Below are positions 1 to 8,314 of a stretch of DNA of 64,000 nucleotides, one piece after another. The notes under the pieces are model-generated. The model made no database searches. It was not told where the DNA came from and saw nothing but the letters and a program-made list of their open reading frames with translations. The number at the start of each line of letters is the position of its first letter. Positions within the stretch are counted from its first letter, which is position 1. Source of the DNA: DATAJX01 sp964601735 (GTDB lineage Bacteria > Pseudomonadota > Alphaproteobacteria > UBA2136 > UBA6156). A program made the translations under genes and the position numbers. Location: positions 62,001-126,000 of the forward strand of contig CAZROO010000001.1 of the NCBI GenBank assembly GCA_964601735.1, read 5' to 3'.

Positions 1-354
1 AATATAGGTATTGCGCATGAACCCCATGTATTTGCGGCCATACATGCTCTTTTCGCCGTACGAGCCATAAGCGTCGGCCACCTTGTGGTCGGGGTCGCTC
101 AGCAGGTCAAAATTGAGGCCTTCTTTCTCAATGAATTCCTGCAGCATCTCCAACGGGTCGCCGCTTACTCCCAGGATCACGGCCTTTTTCTTCAAGTCCG
201 CCATGTTGTCGCGCAAGCCGCAGGCCTGCACGGTACAGCCGCTGGTCATGGCCTTGGGGTAGAAGTAAAGAACCACCCACTTACCAGCTAACTCATTCAA
301 ATCAATCCATTTTGCATCCTGATTCTGTAGGCGGAAATGCGGTGCTTTAGCCAT
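1..354 (-). CDS. bcp: Peroxiredoxin, Bcp/PrxQ type (partial, C-terminus beyond window)
   Basis: Thiol peroxidase that reduces hydrogen and alkyl hydroperoxides in the cytosol with thioredoxin as reductant. The visible 118 residues contain the AhpC/TSA fold start, the strand VVLYFYPKA and the active-site segment TSGCTVQACGLRD, with the peroxidatic Cys in SGCT and the PrxQ-type second Cys five residues later. The family usually has TPGCT; Ser replaces Pro here, which should be tolerated. The start is the ATG at 352-354, leading directly into a PrxQ-like N-terminus. The gene runs off the left edge, so about 35-40 C-terminal residues are missing from view. Ordinary chromosomal gene, not part of the secretion locus. 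Confidence 0.9.
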   Translation of the reverse strand, partial: MAKAPHFRLQNQDAKWIDLNELAGKWVVLYFYPKAMTSGCTVQACGLRDNMADLKKKAVILGVSGDPLEMLQEFIEKEGLNFDLLSDPDHKVADAYGSYGEKSMYGRKYMGFMRNTYI

Positions 355-405
355 GATGACTCCTCTCAATTATGCGAAATGCCTAACCCGGTACCGATAA
401 AAAGT

Positions 406-702
406 CTACAGCAGGTCGCGGGCGAACTGGCTCAGAATTGGCAGAACGCCGCTGCGGACGAAGAAAATCCCCAGCACCACCACCAGCGGGGTCAGGTCCA
501 GGCCACCCACCAGCGGAATGTACGGGCGTACCTTATCCAACACCGGTTCGGTCAGGTTGGCCAGAATCCGTACCAGCGGATTGCCCGGGTCGGGGTTAAT
601 CCAGCTCAGCACCGCGTGGGCGATGATGACAAAGGTGTAAATCAGCAGTACAGCGTCAACAATGGTGACGGCCGAGAGCAACGGGTAACCAAGCACGTAC
701 AT
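406..702 (-). CDS. YggT family integral membrane protein
   Basis: A 98-residue hydrophobic protein with two membrane segments (about residues 8-33 and 70-92) separated by the YggT signature region SWINPDPGNPLVRIL and EPVLDKVRPYIP. The YggT family is widespread in bacteria and plastids; it is linked to membrane, osmotic-stress or division functions but its reaction is not established. A good AGGAGA ribosome site lies 7 bases before the ATG. It is transcribed in the same direction as bcp and diverges from traU, so the 703-796 interval must hold two promoters. Confidence 0.9.
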   Translation of the reverse strand: MYVLGYPLLSAVTIVDAVLLIYTFVIIAHAVLSWINPDPGNPLVRILANLTEPVLDKVRPYIPLVGGLDLTPLVVVLGIFFVRSGVLPILSQFARDLL

Positions 703-796
703 GGGCGAATCTCCTCTAAAAGACGTTATAACGGGCAGTTAAGCGCTCTGCAAGGCTTTGCATGGAGGCTTTGCCGCCCCATAATAAATAAAACAC

Positions 797-1981
797 ATGG
801 CTTTCAACCTGCCCCGCTCCCTGATTTCCACTGCATTGGCTTTGACGGGCTTGGCCTTGCCCGCGGTGGCCGATGACAGCATTGGTAGCACCATGGGCGC
901 CATTATCCCCTTTACGGCGGCCGATGCGATGAATTTCGGCAACGTCAGTACCAACCAATGCATGCAGGGGCCCAAGCTTATCGGTGCCTGTGCGGGGCCG
1001 TGCATTCACCCTGCGGGGCTAATCTGGAGTTATCGCAAGCCCGTCGCGGTGGTCGAAGTTACCTGCAAGGCTGGCCAAAGCCAGCTGTTGGGCGGGCCTT
1101 TCCTGAGCAAATTGGCCAGCGCCGCCCTGGGGGCGACAGTCCAGCAAGACTGCGGCAGCGCGGGTTTTGGGCTGGACAAGGCGGGTAATACCAAGCCGCG
1201 ATATTATGATGTCCACGTTTTTCGTGTCACTTCAGGGGCTTACCTGAGCCCGCAAGGACTTGTGGCTAAAGGTCTGATGACCGCCGCCTGCCCCAGCCTT
1301 TTTAAAAGCGAAGACTGGAGCACGCCGGTTTCGCTTGCCGGCGCGGCTGTCGGCGGCAGTATGGGTCTCATCCCGGTTTATTTGTCCGAGGCTGACCCGA
1401 CCTGGAAAAGCCCTATTCCCACGCCGGATAGTGCGATGAACACTATTGTGGCGTCCACCGTCGGTGCCATTGGTACTGCTGCTCAAGAGGGGGTTTGTGC
1501 AGCCGCCGGTGCGGCTGCCACCCTTGGCCTGGCACAGCCTAGCTTTACCGATAAATGCATCGGGGCCTGGGGGCTGCGTGGCCCCAACGGCGGCTGGGTC
1601 AGCCATAAAAATGAATCGATTGCCGCCATGATTACCGCCGCCCGGGCCTACCAGCGGGTGTCGCTCCTGCATCTGGTGGAAAGCGAAATCCCCGGCAAGG
1701 CCAACATTTTCAGCTTTGTTTATCCACCGGTTCACCCCGAGCAGGCGCCGGGCAGCGGGCTGCGCGGCAGTGGCTGTTATACCGAAGGCACGATTGACCC
1801 CCGCTGGTACACTCAAAACGAGGTACTGCTGCCCATGACCGACCCCACGGCCATCATGAACACGCTTGTCAGCAGCAAAATCCAGGGCGTTAATAAAGGT
1901 TACTTCGTAGCCACATACTGGCGCGATACCTCCTGTTGCACCACGGTTTGCGGCAGTATCCCCTATCCACCGTTCCTGTAA
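797..1981 (+). CDS. traU: F-type conjugative transfer protein TraU-like
   Basis: Secreted 394-residue protein of the F-type T4SS; TraU works in the periplasm with TrbC, TraW and TraF in pilus extension and DNA transfer. An N-terminal signal peptide (about residues 1-25, ending LPAVADD) is followed by Cys pairs. The segments VYLSEADPTWK, GVCAAAG and NGGWVSHKNESI match the conserved TraU order YLSEIDPTW, GACAAD and NGWVSNES of the F plasmid protein, which makes the identification firm. About 60 residues longer than F TraU. It heads block A and is followed within 75 bases by trbC-like and traF-like genes, as expected of a traU-trbC-traF set. TraN, normally between trbC and traF, is absent. Confidence 0.85.
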   Translation: MAFNLPRSLISTALALTGLALPAVADDSIGSTMGAIIPFTAADAMNFGNVSTNQCMQGPKLIGACAGPCIHPAGLIWSYRKPVAVVEVTCKAGQSQLLGGPFLSKLASAALGATVQQDCGSAGFGLDKAGNTKPRYYDVHVFRVTSGAYLSPQGLVAKGLMTAACPSLFKSEDWSTPVSLAGAAVGGSMGLIPVYLSEADPTWKSPIPTPDSAMNTIVASTVGAIGTAAQEGVCAAAGAAATLGLAQPSFTDKCIGAWGLRGPNGGWVSHKNESIAAMITAARAYQRVSLLHLVESEIPGKANIFSFVYPPVHPEQAPGSGLRGSGCYTEGTIDPRWYTQNEVLLPMTDPTAIMNTLVSSKIQGVNKGYFVATYWRDTSCCTTVCGSIPYPPFL

Positions 1982-2053
1982 GGAATGGGCCCAAAAATGC
2001 AGCGCCTCCAAAAGCCGAAGAAAAACCGCCCTTCAAAAAGCACGGAGAACCTC

Positions 2054-2722
2054 ATGTCTTCTCAGTATGTAAGCACTTACAACGATTTTTATCCTGTTGA
2101 GTATAAAAACAAATTTTACTTTAGTCTTGTTGGCCTCACCCTGCTGGGAAGCGGTTTTTTAGCTTCCGCGCATGCCGAAGTCCGAAAGTACGACCCAGCC
2201 TCAAGTTCCAGTCAGATTACTCTTCCACGTGAAACAAGCCAGGTAGCGCAAAACCAAGCTCAAATCCAACCCCAGACCACTGCTTCGCCAAGTCTTTTAC
2301 CGGGTGTGACAAGCAACACTGCTGACCCTTCGGCATATGTGGCGCAATTACAATTACTCAAACCCAAGGAGTACAAGCTGGGTACTGCCCGCATCTTCAT
2401 TAGTGCCGACGATCTGAGCCCTGAACTTATCGACCACCTGAAAGAGGTTCACGCCCTGCAAGATCTTCATTCCGAAATCTATTTCCAGAACACCACCCCG
2501 GCCAACCTGACCACGCTGTTTACTGAGAAAATAAAGGATTATCCCAAAGGTATGGAGTTCAATATCGACTTCAACGGCCTGCTGGCAAATGAGCTACATG
2601 TGAAGGGGCAAAATGTGATTCTTTACACCGATGCCCAAGGCCGTACCGCTCAATATGATATAAAGAGTGAATATAGCTTTCGAGCGGCGATGGAAAGAAT
2701 AAAACAAGGTGTTGCCCAATAA
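2054..2722 (+). CDS. trbC: TrbC-like periplasmic T4SS assembly protein
   Basis: A 222-residue exported protein: an N-terminal hydrophobic segment (about 23-40, ending ASAHAE), a low-complexity Gln/Ser/Pro linker, then a compact C-terminal domain from about residue 105 that starts TARIFISADDLSPELIDHLKE. That alternation of strand and helix, and the position between TraU and TraF, fits TrbC_Ftype (a thioredoxin-like fold without the CxxC). Sequence similarity is weak, so the name rests partly on context; TraW is the alternative. I chose the ATG at 2054 because GGAG lies six bases upstream; ATGs at 1985 and 1997 would add an unlikely charged leader. Its 3' end overlaps the next gene by 14 bases. 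Confidence 0.5.
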   Translation: MSSQYVSTYNDFYPVEYKNKFYFSLVGLTLLGSGFLASAHAEVRKYDPASSSSQITLPRETSQVAQNQAQIQPQTTASPSLLPGVTSNTADPSAYVAQLQLLKPKEYKLGTARIFISADDLSPELIDHLKEVHALQDLHSEIYFQNTTPANLTTLFTEKIKDYPKGMEFNIDFNGLLANELHVKGQNVILYTDAQGRTAQYDIKSEYSFRAAMERIKQGVAQ

Positions 2723-3824
2723 ACTATTAACAACGGTTCTGGCGTTAACGGCGTCGGGTTTTTTGTTGACCAACAATATTTACGCCGGTGTGTCCCAAAA
2801 GACAGATAATGGTGACACGGCCAACCCAGCCACCGCCTACCAGCCTTGCCTCGACTACTGGCAGGTGGGCATGGCCGGCAAATGCAATCCGCCCGTCAAA
2901 CCGGCCCAAAAAGCCACCACAGCCGTAACGCCTACCATTGCTGTAGCTGTGCCCCCTGCCCCGGTCAGTCCCACCAAGTCGAAGGAAGACGAGGCCATCG
3001 ACAAGTTTCAGGAGCAATACGGCAAGCCGCCGCGTGAATTTGTGGCGTTCTACCTTAATCCGACACCTGAAAATGCCACCAAGTGGGTGCATACTTACCA
3101 GGAAATGCTCAACCGCAACACGCAGTTGGCCATTGCCTGGACCCAGGCCGAAACACTCTACCAGAACGCCCTCAACAAAGGCGTGCCCGCCAGCAAGTTT
3201 GCCAGCAGCACCCTCGCCCCGGTGCCCGATTACGGCGTTCCGGTGCCTGGCTTTACCGATAATCCCTCCTTCTACCCCGGCAGAACGCCGCCAAGCACGC
3301 AGGTGCTGCAGGCGGGCGTACAAAGCCTGGGCGGCGGTAACCTGCCCAGTCCGGCAGCGCTTACCAACCCCGCCGCCATCACGGCGGGCCTGGTTACCAA
3401 CCCGCAAACCCCCTCCACCCAAACCGGGCCCATCGAATTGCGCTACTATTTCAGCGCCGAGTGCCCCTACTGCCAGCGCTTCCAGCCGGGCTTTGCGGGC
3501 CTGTTGAAGGAAGAAGGCGCCAAACTCTCCACCATCTGCGTCGATGTCACCCCCTACTCCGGCCCCGGCACCGGGCCCGACCAGTCCCACGTCGCCGGCA
3601 AGCTCGACTGCGCCTGGCGTACCCTTGAGCCGGGCGAGGAAGACCAGATGGGCATCAAGGAAACGCCGACGCTCATTATCCGTCGCAAACCCAACGGGCC
3701 GTTCGAGCGGGTCAACGGCTACGTCGAAATCGACACGCTCAAGAGCTACCTCTTTAATACTCAGGCCGCCGCTGGCGCGCCGCAAATCACCGACGCTCCC
3801 ATCGGCGCGCCGTCAATGCAATAA
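2709..3824 (+). CDS. traF: TraF-like periplasmic thioredoxin-fold protein
   Basis: A 371-residue exported protein with signal peptide (about 1-26, LLTNNIYAG). The middle carries NPTPENATKWVHTYQ, the diagnostic PTPEN motif of the TraF family, followed by a helical stretch. The C-terminal domain (about 240-350) is thioredoxin-like with a CPYC active site (residues 252-255) and a cis-Pro region ETPTLIIRR. In F-type systems TraF and TrbB assist disulfide formation in the many Cys-containing periplasmic components (TraH, TraU, TraN); this protein retains a redox-competent CxxC that F TraF lacks, so it may combine TraF and TrbB roles. GTG start inside the end of trbC, implying translational coupling. 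Confidence 0.75.
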   Translation: MLPNKLLTTVLALTASGFLLTNNIYAGVSQKTDNGDTANPATAYQPCLDYWQVGMAGKCNPPVKPAQKATTAVTPTIAVAVPPAPVSPTKSKEDEAIDKFQEQYGKPPREFVAFYLNPTPENATKWVHTYQEMLNRNTQLAIAWTQAETLYQNALNKGVPASKFASSTLAPVPDYGVPVPGFTDNPSFYPGRTPPSTQVLQAGVQSLGGGNLPSPAALTNPAAITAGLVTNPQTPSTQTGPIELRYYFSAECPYCQRFQPGFAGLLKEEGAKLSTICVDVTPYSGPGTGPDQSHVAGKLDCAWRTLEPGEEDQMGIKETPTLIIRRKPNGPFERVNGYVEIDTLKSYLFNTQAAAGAPQITDAPIGAPSMQ

Positions 3825-3856
3825 TGAAAAAGCCGTCCGGCCAGTAGAATAACCCC

Positions 3857-3885
3857 CTGTCAGTTTGCCATTTGTGCCCTATACT
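3857..3885 (+). promoter_or_regulatory. Candidate sigma-70 promoter before the coupling-protein genes
   Basis: CTGTCA and TATACT are separated by 17 bases, upstream of the gene at 3917. A short hairpin GGCTC-AAGAA-GAGCC follows at 3891-3905 within the predicted leader, just before the GAGAGA ribosome site. Sequence match only; no start-site data. Confidence 0.4.
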
Positions 3886-3916
3886 ATAGACGGCTCAAGA
3901 AGAGCCCGAGAGAATA

Positions 3917-4246
3917 ATGGCCGATAACGCGACCCCTGCTAACCATCTGTCGGTAGAACACCGCAGCGAGACCGCGCGCCTGGCACGCGAGCGCCTGCTG
4001 TGGGCGGTGCGGCCGTTCGGCCTGATTGGCTTGGTGCTGTGGGTGCTGACTCCCGCGGTGGCGGCAGGCGGCAACCTTTCCGGCCGCACGCTCGAAGGGT
4101 TCCTGTTCGGTGCGGCCTACGGCTTGCTGATATATGGCGAACAACTTAAAAACTACCTGCGCTTCCGGCTCGAAGACGGTACCGACCATAAAAACCGCGT
4201 GCCGGATGAATTCTACTGGGGCGTTGTGGAAAAGAGGTTGCGTTAA
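3917..4246 (+). CDS. Small bitopic/polytopic membrane protein, possible membrane half of a split coupling protein
   Basis: A 109-residue protein with two hydrophobic segments (about 33-50, FGLIGLVLWVLTPAVAA, and 64-78, FLFGAAYGLLIYG) and charged ends; both termini are probably cytosolic. I do not recognise a family. Its TAA overlaps the ATG of the downstream ATPase by one base (TAATG), the tightest kind of translational coupling. Type IV coupling proteins of the TraD/VirD4 class normally begin with two membrane helices before the ATPase domain; the neighbouring ATPase lacks them, so this protein could supply the membrane anchor. That role is inference from size, topology and overlap. Confidence 0.65.
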   Translation: MADNATPANHLSVEHRSETARLARERLLWAVRPFGLIGLVLWVLTPAVAAGGNLSGRTLEGFLFGAAYGLLIYGEQLKNYLRFRLEDGTDHKNRVPDEFYWGVVEKRLR

Positions 4247-5691
4247 TGACTATCGGCAGCGGTAACGAAGTGTTTCTCCCTAGCGGGCTGATGACCCGCC
4301 ACTGCTTGGCCGTGGCGGCCACCGGTGCGGGTAAATCCAACTTCCTTAACCTCATTCTCAAGCAGCAGATGATGCGCGGCGGCGGCGTCATCCACATCGA
4401 CGGTAAAAACTCCGAAGAGGCCATCAGTCAGTTCCTCACGCTGGCCCGCCAGCACGACCGCTGGCAAGATGTGCGCATCATCAATATCGGCAATTCCAAA
4501 CTTTCCAATACTTACAACCCGTTGCTGCGTGGCGACAGCGAAGAGTTGGTCAACCGCGTCATGCTTCTGGTGGGCGGCGGTGGCAAGGGCGACTTTTTCC
4601 GCAGCCAGGCGGGTAATGCCCTGCGCGCCATTGTGGCCATCCTGTGCCAGATGAAAATACCATTTAACTTCAATGACCTGCAAATGATCATGACCGAGGA
4701 GGGCGCGTTGCGCCACATTATGCAGCAAGCCCCCAAGGACACGCGGGAATACGTCGACCTGCGCATGTTCATCGAGCAAATCAGCGAAGTCGATAAACGC
4801 TCTGGCATCAAGCAAATCGACAACCGCAAGCGCCAGTTCGCGTTTGGCGACCTGCTGGGTAAAATCTCGTCCTACGGTAGCGGCGCCGAGGTGCGCGACG
4901 TACTCAATTCCTACAACCCGGAGGTCGACCTGCTTGAAGCCATGCGCGAAAACCAGCTGGTTTACGTCGGTCTGCCCACGCTGAACAAGACCGAGGCCGC
5001 CGTCGATTTCGCCAAAATCTTCCTCAACGACCTGATTACTGCCGTCGGCCAGCTGCAAAACGTCCCGAATGCCGACAAGCCCAGCCCGCCATTCCTGGTG
5101 TTGATGGACGAATTCTCCAGCTATGCTATGGCCAGTCTCGATAAACTGTTCGAGCAGGCGCGTTCGGCCAACATCTGCCTGTTCCCGCTGGTGCAAACCA
5201 TGAGTTCGCTGTCCGATCCCCAGCGCGGCCTGTCAGAAGACTTCAAGGACAAAATCCTGGGTAATACCTGGACCAAGGTCGTCTTCAAGCTCAACGACTC
5301 CACCAGCCGCGAGGAAATGAGCAAGCTGGCCGGTGAGGCGCTCAAGGAAATCAAGAGCGTCAGTTACGGCGAGAGCCTGAGCTTTGCCAGCGGCGTGGGT
5401 GCGGGCACCGAGGCCAGCAAGCTGCAAACCGGTGGTCGGGGCCGCAATACCAGCACCTCGGTCAGCATGCAGTACGACGCAGTGGTCCGGCCCGAGGAAT
5501 TCGGCGATCTGGACCAGGGTGAGGGCATTTTGATTGGCCGGGAAGGGGTGTTTAAGCTCCGGGTGCCGGAAGTGATTTTAAAGAAGGATAACGAAGGCCT
5601 GGACTTCCCAAAATTCCGCATGCCTGTCCGCCAGGGGCTCGATCTCGCCGGCAAGTACCACACTTTTAGCGGCGGCGGCCAAAAGGAGTAA
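4246..5691 (+). CDS. traD: Type IV coupling ATPase (TraD/VirD4-like), lacking membrane anchor
   Basis: A 481-residue soluble hexameric ATPase of the VirD4/TraD/TrwB class, expected to recruit substrates to the secretion channel at the inner membrane. Walker A ATGAGKSN sits at residues 25-32, Walker B FLVLMDEFSS near 283-292, and an all-alpha insertion lies between them; LFPLVQTMSSL resembles the sensor/Q-rich motif found after Walker B in this family. The protein begins immediately before Walker A, without the two N-terminal membrane helices typical of the family. C-terminal about 80 residues (after GGRGRNTSTS) contain a beta-rich segment. Preceded by a one-base overlap with a small membrane protein that could be the missing anchor. 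Confidence 0.85.
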   Translation: MTIGSGNEVFLPSGLMTRHCLAVAATGAGKSNFLNLILKQQMMRGGGVIHIDGKNSEEAISQFLTLARQHDRWQDVRIINIGNSKLSNTYNPLLRGDSEELVNRVMLLVGGGGKGDFFRSQAGNALRAIVAILCQMKIPFNFNDLQMIMTEEGALRHIMQQAPKDTREYVDLRMFIEQISEVDKRSGIKQIDNRKRQFAFGDLLGKISSYGSGAEVRDVLNSYNPEVDLLEAMRENQLVYVGLPTLNKTEAAVDFAKIFLNDLITAVGQLQNVPNADKPSPPFLVLMDEFSSYAMASLDKLFEQARSANICLFPLVQTMSSLSDPQRGLSEDFKDKILGNTWTKVVFKLNDSTSREEMSKLAGEALKEIKSVSYGESLSFASGVGAGTEASKLQTGGRGRNTSTSVSMQYDAVVRPEEFGDLDQGEGILIGREGVFKLRVPEVILKKDNEGLDFPKFRMPVRQGLDLAGKYHTFSGGGQKE

Positions 5692-5702
5692 GCGGAGGAG
5701 TC

Positions 5703-5990
5703 ATGACAGTCGACCAGATCGCCGAGCTCTACGTCCACGTCATCGAACCCTTGCTCAAGGTCCTGGCTGTTTTTGTGGTTGTTGTTATATTGCTTCATAT
5801 GTTTAATGCGTTGGGCGACTCCAAAAAGAAGGCTGATCTTATTAATAGTACGTTCAATTTCCTCCTGAAAGCCACTCTCTTTGTGTTTACTGGTCTGGGG
5901 CGTGTCGCGCTCTTCCTTGGGCGTCTGTTGCTCCGAATCATCAATCTGCTGATTGCTACTATCAGCGACTTCTTTACCTCCAAGATTTAG
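5703..5990 (+). CDS. Small membrane protein of unknown function
   Basis: A 95-residue protein dominated by hydrophobic segments (about 18-36, VLAVFVVVVILLHMF, and 52-85, FLLKATLFVFTGLGRVALFLGR and beyond) with a lysine cluster DSKKKADL between them. No family recognised. A strong GGAGGAG ribosome site precedes the ATG, 11 bases after the coupling ATPase, and a terminator follows directly, so it is the last gene of that transcript. Probably an accessory of the coupling complex by position only. Confidence 0.65.
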   Translation: MTVDQIAELYVHVIEPLLKVLAVFVVVVILLHMFNALGDSKKKADLINSTFNFLLKATLFVFTGLGRVALFLGRLLLRIINLLIATISDFFTSKI

Positions 5991-6002
5991 CTATTTAATA
6001 GG

Positions 6003-6025
6003 CAAGCCCCTTGCAGGCTTGTTTT
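6003..6025 (+). terminator. Rho-independent terminator after the coupling-protein operon
   Basis: CAAGCC (6003-6008) pairs with GGCTTG (6016-6021) and is followed by TTTT, 13 bases after the stop codon at 5990. Confidence 0.65.
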
Positions 6026-6063
6026 ACCGCCGTATCATACCCGCAACATAAGGGGTGGGGGCC

Positions 6064-7062
6064 ATGACGGTTCAATCAACGAAAATCAGCCTGATGCTTG
6101 GATTAAGCGGTATGTTGTTATGCGGTTGCGCCAGTTGGCCGTTCGAGGGCAACGCCCAGGTGACGCCCGCAGGCGCAGCGCCGCAACTGGCCCAGGCCGA
6201 CGCTACAGCCGATTCCGATGGTTATGGCTACCCCGACTACTCTTCTGTCGAGCCTGCTGCCGGTCCCGCGCCTGCCAGGGCGTCCCGCCAGATGGCCGCT
6301 GCGCCTACCGCAGGGGTTGCCACGGCTTATCCTGCACTGGTTGACCCTGTCATGGCCCAACGTACGGCCGCGTTGCAAAACGAAGTCGCCAAACTCGAAG
6401 ACCGCCTCCAACGGGTCGAGAAAGCGGCGCTGCGTCTCGATCGCCGCATGCAACTGGTCGAGCGTAACGAGTTGAGCAAAATGAACACCGCTGCCAACGA
6501 CGATGACAGCGCCCCCCGTGCCGCCGATGCCGGTGACAATAACGGGTCGGACGCCTTCAATAATGATAACGGCGCCCCCACCACCATTAAGGTCTCCGGC
6601 CCACGCGCCGGGTATGGCGACGGTTTCCAACCGGTCAGCACGCCTATTACCAGTGCCCTGCAGGCCGCGCCCCGGGTCGAAGCCGCCAGTGCGCCTCAGC
6701 CCGCGGCCCAGGTTGCCTCCAATCAGTTGCCCAGCCTGGCCGACCCCGCTACCACCAGCAGCCGGGTGCCGGACGCCGGAGACAAATTGGCCATCTGGAC
6801 GGTGCACTATAATAACGACAAGGTCTGGCCCGAACGTGACCAACTGCCCAGCAGCCGCGATGTGGTGAGCTTGCTGCGGGAAGGGGGTAAAGCCACCCTG
6901 TTCGCCCGCGGCGCCCAGCCCAACTCGCGCGAATTCCGCGAGCGGGTCAAGGCGCTTAGCCGCTACCTGGCCAAGGTCAGCAGTCTCGACAGCGTGCCCA
7001 TCGCGGCACTGTCCGCCCCGCATCTTGATGGCGATACCATCGAAGTGTTCGCCCAGCCGTAA
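6064..7062 (+). CDS. Predicted outer-membrane lipoprotein with coiled coil, T4SS-associated
   Basis: A 332-residue protein whose N-terminus ends in a lipobox MLLCGCAS, with Cys near residue 22, so a lipid-anchored envelope protein. Residues about 100-135 form a short heptad coiled coil (LQNEVAKLEDRLQRVEKAAL), flanked by Ala/Pro-rich linkers, and the last 90 residues make a folded domain starting LAIWTVHYNNDK. I do not recognise the family. Its own transcription unit is bounded by terminators at 6003-6025 and 7087-7120. The ATG at 6064 is preferred over a GTG at 6055 because of the purine-rich AAGGGG eight bases upstream. Possibly an outer-membrane or peptidoglycan-spanning accessory of the secretion system; unproven. 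Confidence 0.75.
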   Translation: MTVQSTKISLMLGLSGMLLCGCASWPFEGNAQVTPAGAAPQLAQADATADSDGYGYPDYSSVEPAAGPAPARASRQMAAAPTAGVATAYPALVDPVMAQRTAALQNEVAKLEDRLQRVEKAALRLDRRMQLVERNELSKMNTAANDDDSAPRAADAGDNNGSDAFNNDNGAPTTIKVSGPRAGYGDGFQPVSTPITSALQAAPRVEAASAPQPAAQVASNQLPSLADPATTSSRVPDAGDKLAIWTVHYNNDKVWPERDQLPSSRDVVSLLREGGKATLFARGAQPNSREFRERVKALSRYLAKVSSLDSVPIAALSAPHLDGDTIEVFAQP

Positions 7063-7086
7063 GTGTTGCTAAAATTGATGCCGGAT

Positions 7087-7120
7087 AACAACTCGCCATA
7101 TCAAAGGCGAGTTGTTTTTT
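7087..7120 (+). terminator. Strong Rho-independent terminator
   Basis: Perfect 11-base inverted repeat (7087-7097 with 7106-7116), eight-base loop, then a run of T to 7120. Confidence 0.85.
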
Positions 7121-7217
7121 AGTCCGGGGACTTGCAGGCGGGGCAGGGGCAGTTTACTTTGCAGAAACGGTAAGGGACCCCATGCCCGGCCCGCTACGTT
7201 GAAAAGCAAAAACTGTT

Positions 7218-7236
7218 TCATCCGCCCAAAACGGAT
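7218..7236 (+). promoter_or_regulatory. Leader hairpin before the 7266 gene
   Basis: CATCCG-CCCAAAA-CGGATG forms a six-base stem 30 bases ahead of the start codon, inside the 203-base gap after the previous terminator. It does not cover the ribosome site AGAGGA and has no T run, so it may be an mRNA-stability or regulatory element. No clear promoter seen. Confidence 0.3.
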
Positions 7237-7265
7237 GACCTGAAGACTGATGAGAGGATGAAGTC

Positions 7266-7859
7266 ATGAGTGACAACCCCAATCCGATGCCGCCGCGTCC
7301 CGCCGGTAGCCAGCCCGGCCAACCGTCCGGCCAATCCAGCAACAACAACCCGGCCAATGCGCAAAAGCGCAGCCAGTTCCATGCCCGGTTGGAAAACCAG
7401 AAAGCCCAGCTCGAGCGCCACGGCAACTTTGCCGAAGTGGTCATCCGCACCACGCCCGAAGGCACCGACATGATCAATTTTGCCCGCCTGTGGGAGCACG
7501 TGCTGGTGCAGGCCGACCGTCAAACCCGCGGCTATGTTGCCAAGTCCAGCCGTGGTGAGTTCGAAACCACCCGCAAGGATTTCGACGACTGCGTTGAGTT
7601 CATGGTGCAAAAAATCAAGAGTGCGGTGCAACGCCACAAACTCGACCTCGCAGGCACCAATTTTATTTCCCGCGTGGCCCAGCGCTACGGTATCGTCGAC
7701 AAGGTCCGCAAGTCGCCCGCCGAACGCCCGGTGCAAGCAGCCGCCGCACCGGTGGCAGAGGCGCCTGCCGCCGAGGCTCCGGCTGCGACCGAGGAAAAGA
7801 AACGTCCGGTCCGCGCCGCCAAACCCAAGGCCGCCAAGGATGACGTCGACGCGTTGTAA
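7266..7859 (+). CDS. Hypothetical cytosolic protein of the secretion locus
   Basis: A 197-residue protein without signal or membrane segments. Ends are low-complexity: residues 1-40 are Pro/Asn/Ser/Gly-rich and residues about 150-197 are Ala/Pro/Lys-rich. The central 100 residues (from about ARLENQKAQLERHGNF to RVAQRYGIVDKV) form a helical folded core. I do not recognise a family. Good ribosome site AGAGGA seven bases upstream. Single-gene unit between terminators at 7087-7120 and 7889-7912. It could be a chaperone or substrate of the T4SS, but only position argues for that. Confidence 0.65.
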   Translation: MSDNPNPMPPRPAGSQPGQPSGQSSNNNPANAQKRSQFHARLENQKAQLERHGNFAEVVIRTTPEGTDMINFARLWEHVLVQADRQTRGYVAKSSRGEFETTRKDFDDCVEFMVQKIKSAVQRHKLDLAGTNFISRVAQRYGIVDKVRKSPAERPVQAAAAPVAEAPAAEAPAATEEKKRPVRAAKPKAAKDDVDAL

Positions 7860-7888
7860 TCGCGCAAGCCTTTAAGGCCTTGTTTTGC

Positions 7889-7912
7889 AAAGGGGGTGTA
7901 GACACCCCCTTT
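7889..7912 (+). terminator. Stem-loop terminator after the 7266 gene
   Basis: Perfect ten-base inverted repeat AAAGGGGGTG / CACCCCCTTT around a four-base loop. The downstream T run is short, so termination strength is uncertain. Confidence 0.6.
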
Positions 7913-7965
7913 GTTATGCGTATAATTCAGGCACAAGCAGGCCACTAACAGGAGAGCACGCCCCC

Positions 7966-8274
7966 ATGTCCAAACCTTTCGAATTCGGCCAGACCGTCTT
8001 TATCTTTTTGGCCGTGCTCGGCGCCGCCTGGTGGGTCGGCACCATCTGGAAGGCCCAGGGCGAAGACCGTCTGGTACAGGCCTGCATTCCCATCGAGTTC
8101 TCCACCGACACCCTTCACCAGGTCACCACCGCGCTGGTCGGCTATCCGCCCACCTGGACGCTCAAGCTCCAAAGCTACCTCATGGGCGGTTGCTATTACT
8201 TCTTCTCGGTCATTCTGCCGGATAGTAATAACAACGGCAGCTATATCCGTAGCGGCGGTGTGCGAACCCATTAA
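7966..8274 (+). CDS. Small single-pass membrane protein, unknown
   Basis: A 102-residue protein starting at an ATG with AGGAGA 11 bases upstream. One membrane segment (about residues 9-27, VFIFLAVLGAAWWVGTIW) is followed by a periplasmic domain with two Cys (QACIPIEF and MGGCYYFF) that could pair. No family recognised. A longer frame beginning at 7885 would run through the preceding terminator and is rejected. Last plus-strand gene of block A. Confidence 0.6.
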   Translation: MSKPFEFGQTVFIFLAVLGAAWWVGTIWKAQGEDRLVQACIPIEFSTDTLHQVTTALVGYPPTWTLKLQSYLMGGCYYFFSVILPDSNNNGSYIRSGGVRTH

Positions 8275-8304
8275 AGAAAGGGGCCCGGTTGGGCCTCTTT
8301 CTTT
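8273..8304. terminator. Bidirectional terminator between convergent genes
   Basis: AAAGAAAGGGGCCC and GGGCCTCTTTCTTT form a long near-perfect stem with a GGTT loop. The A- and T-rich outer arms provide T runs on both strands, fitting its place between the plus-strand gene ending 8274 and the minus-strand gene ending 8315. Confidence 0.75.
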
Positions 8305-8314
8305 ACGCCATGCA

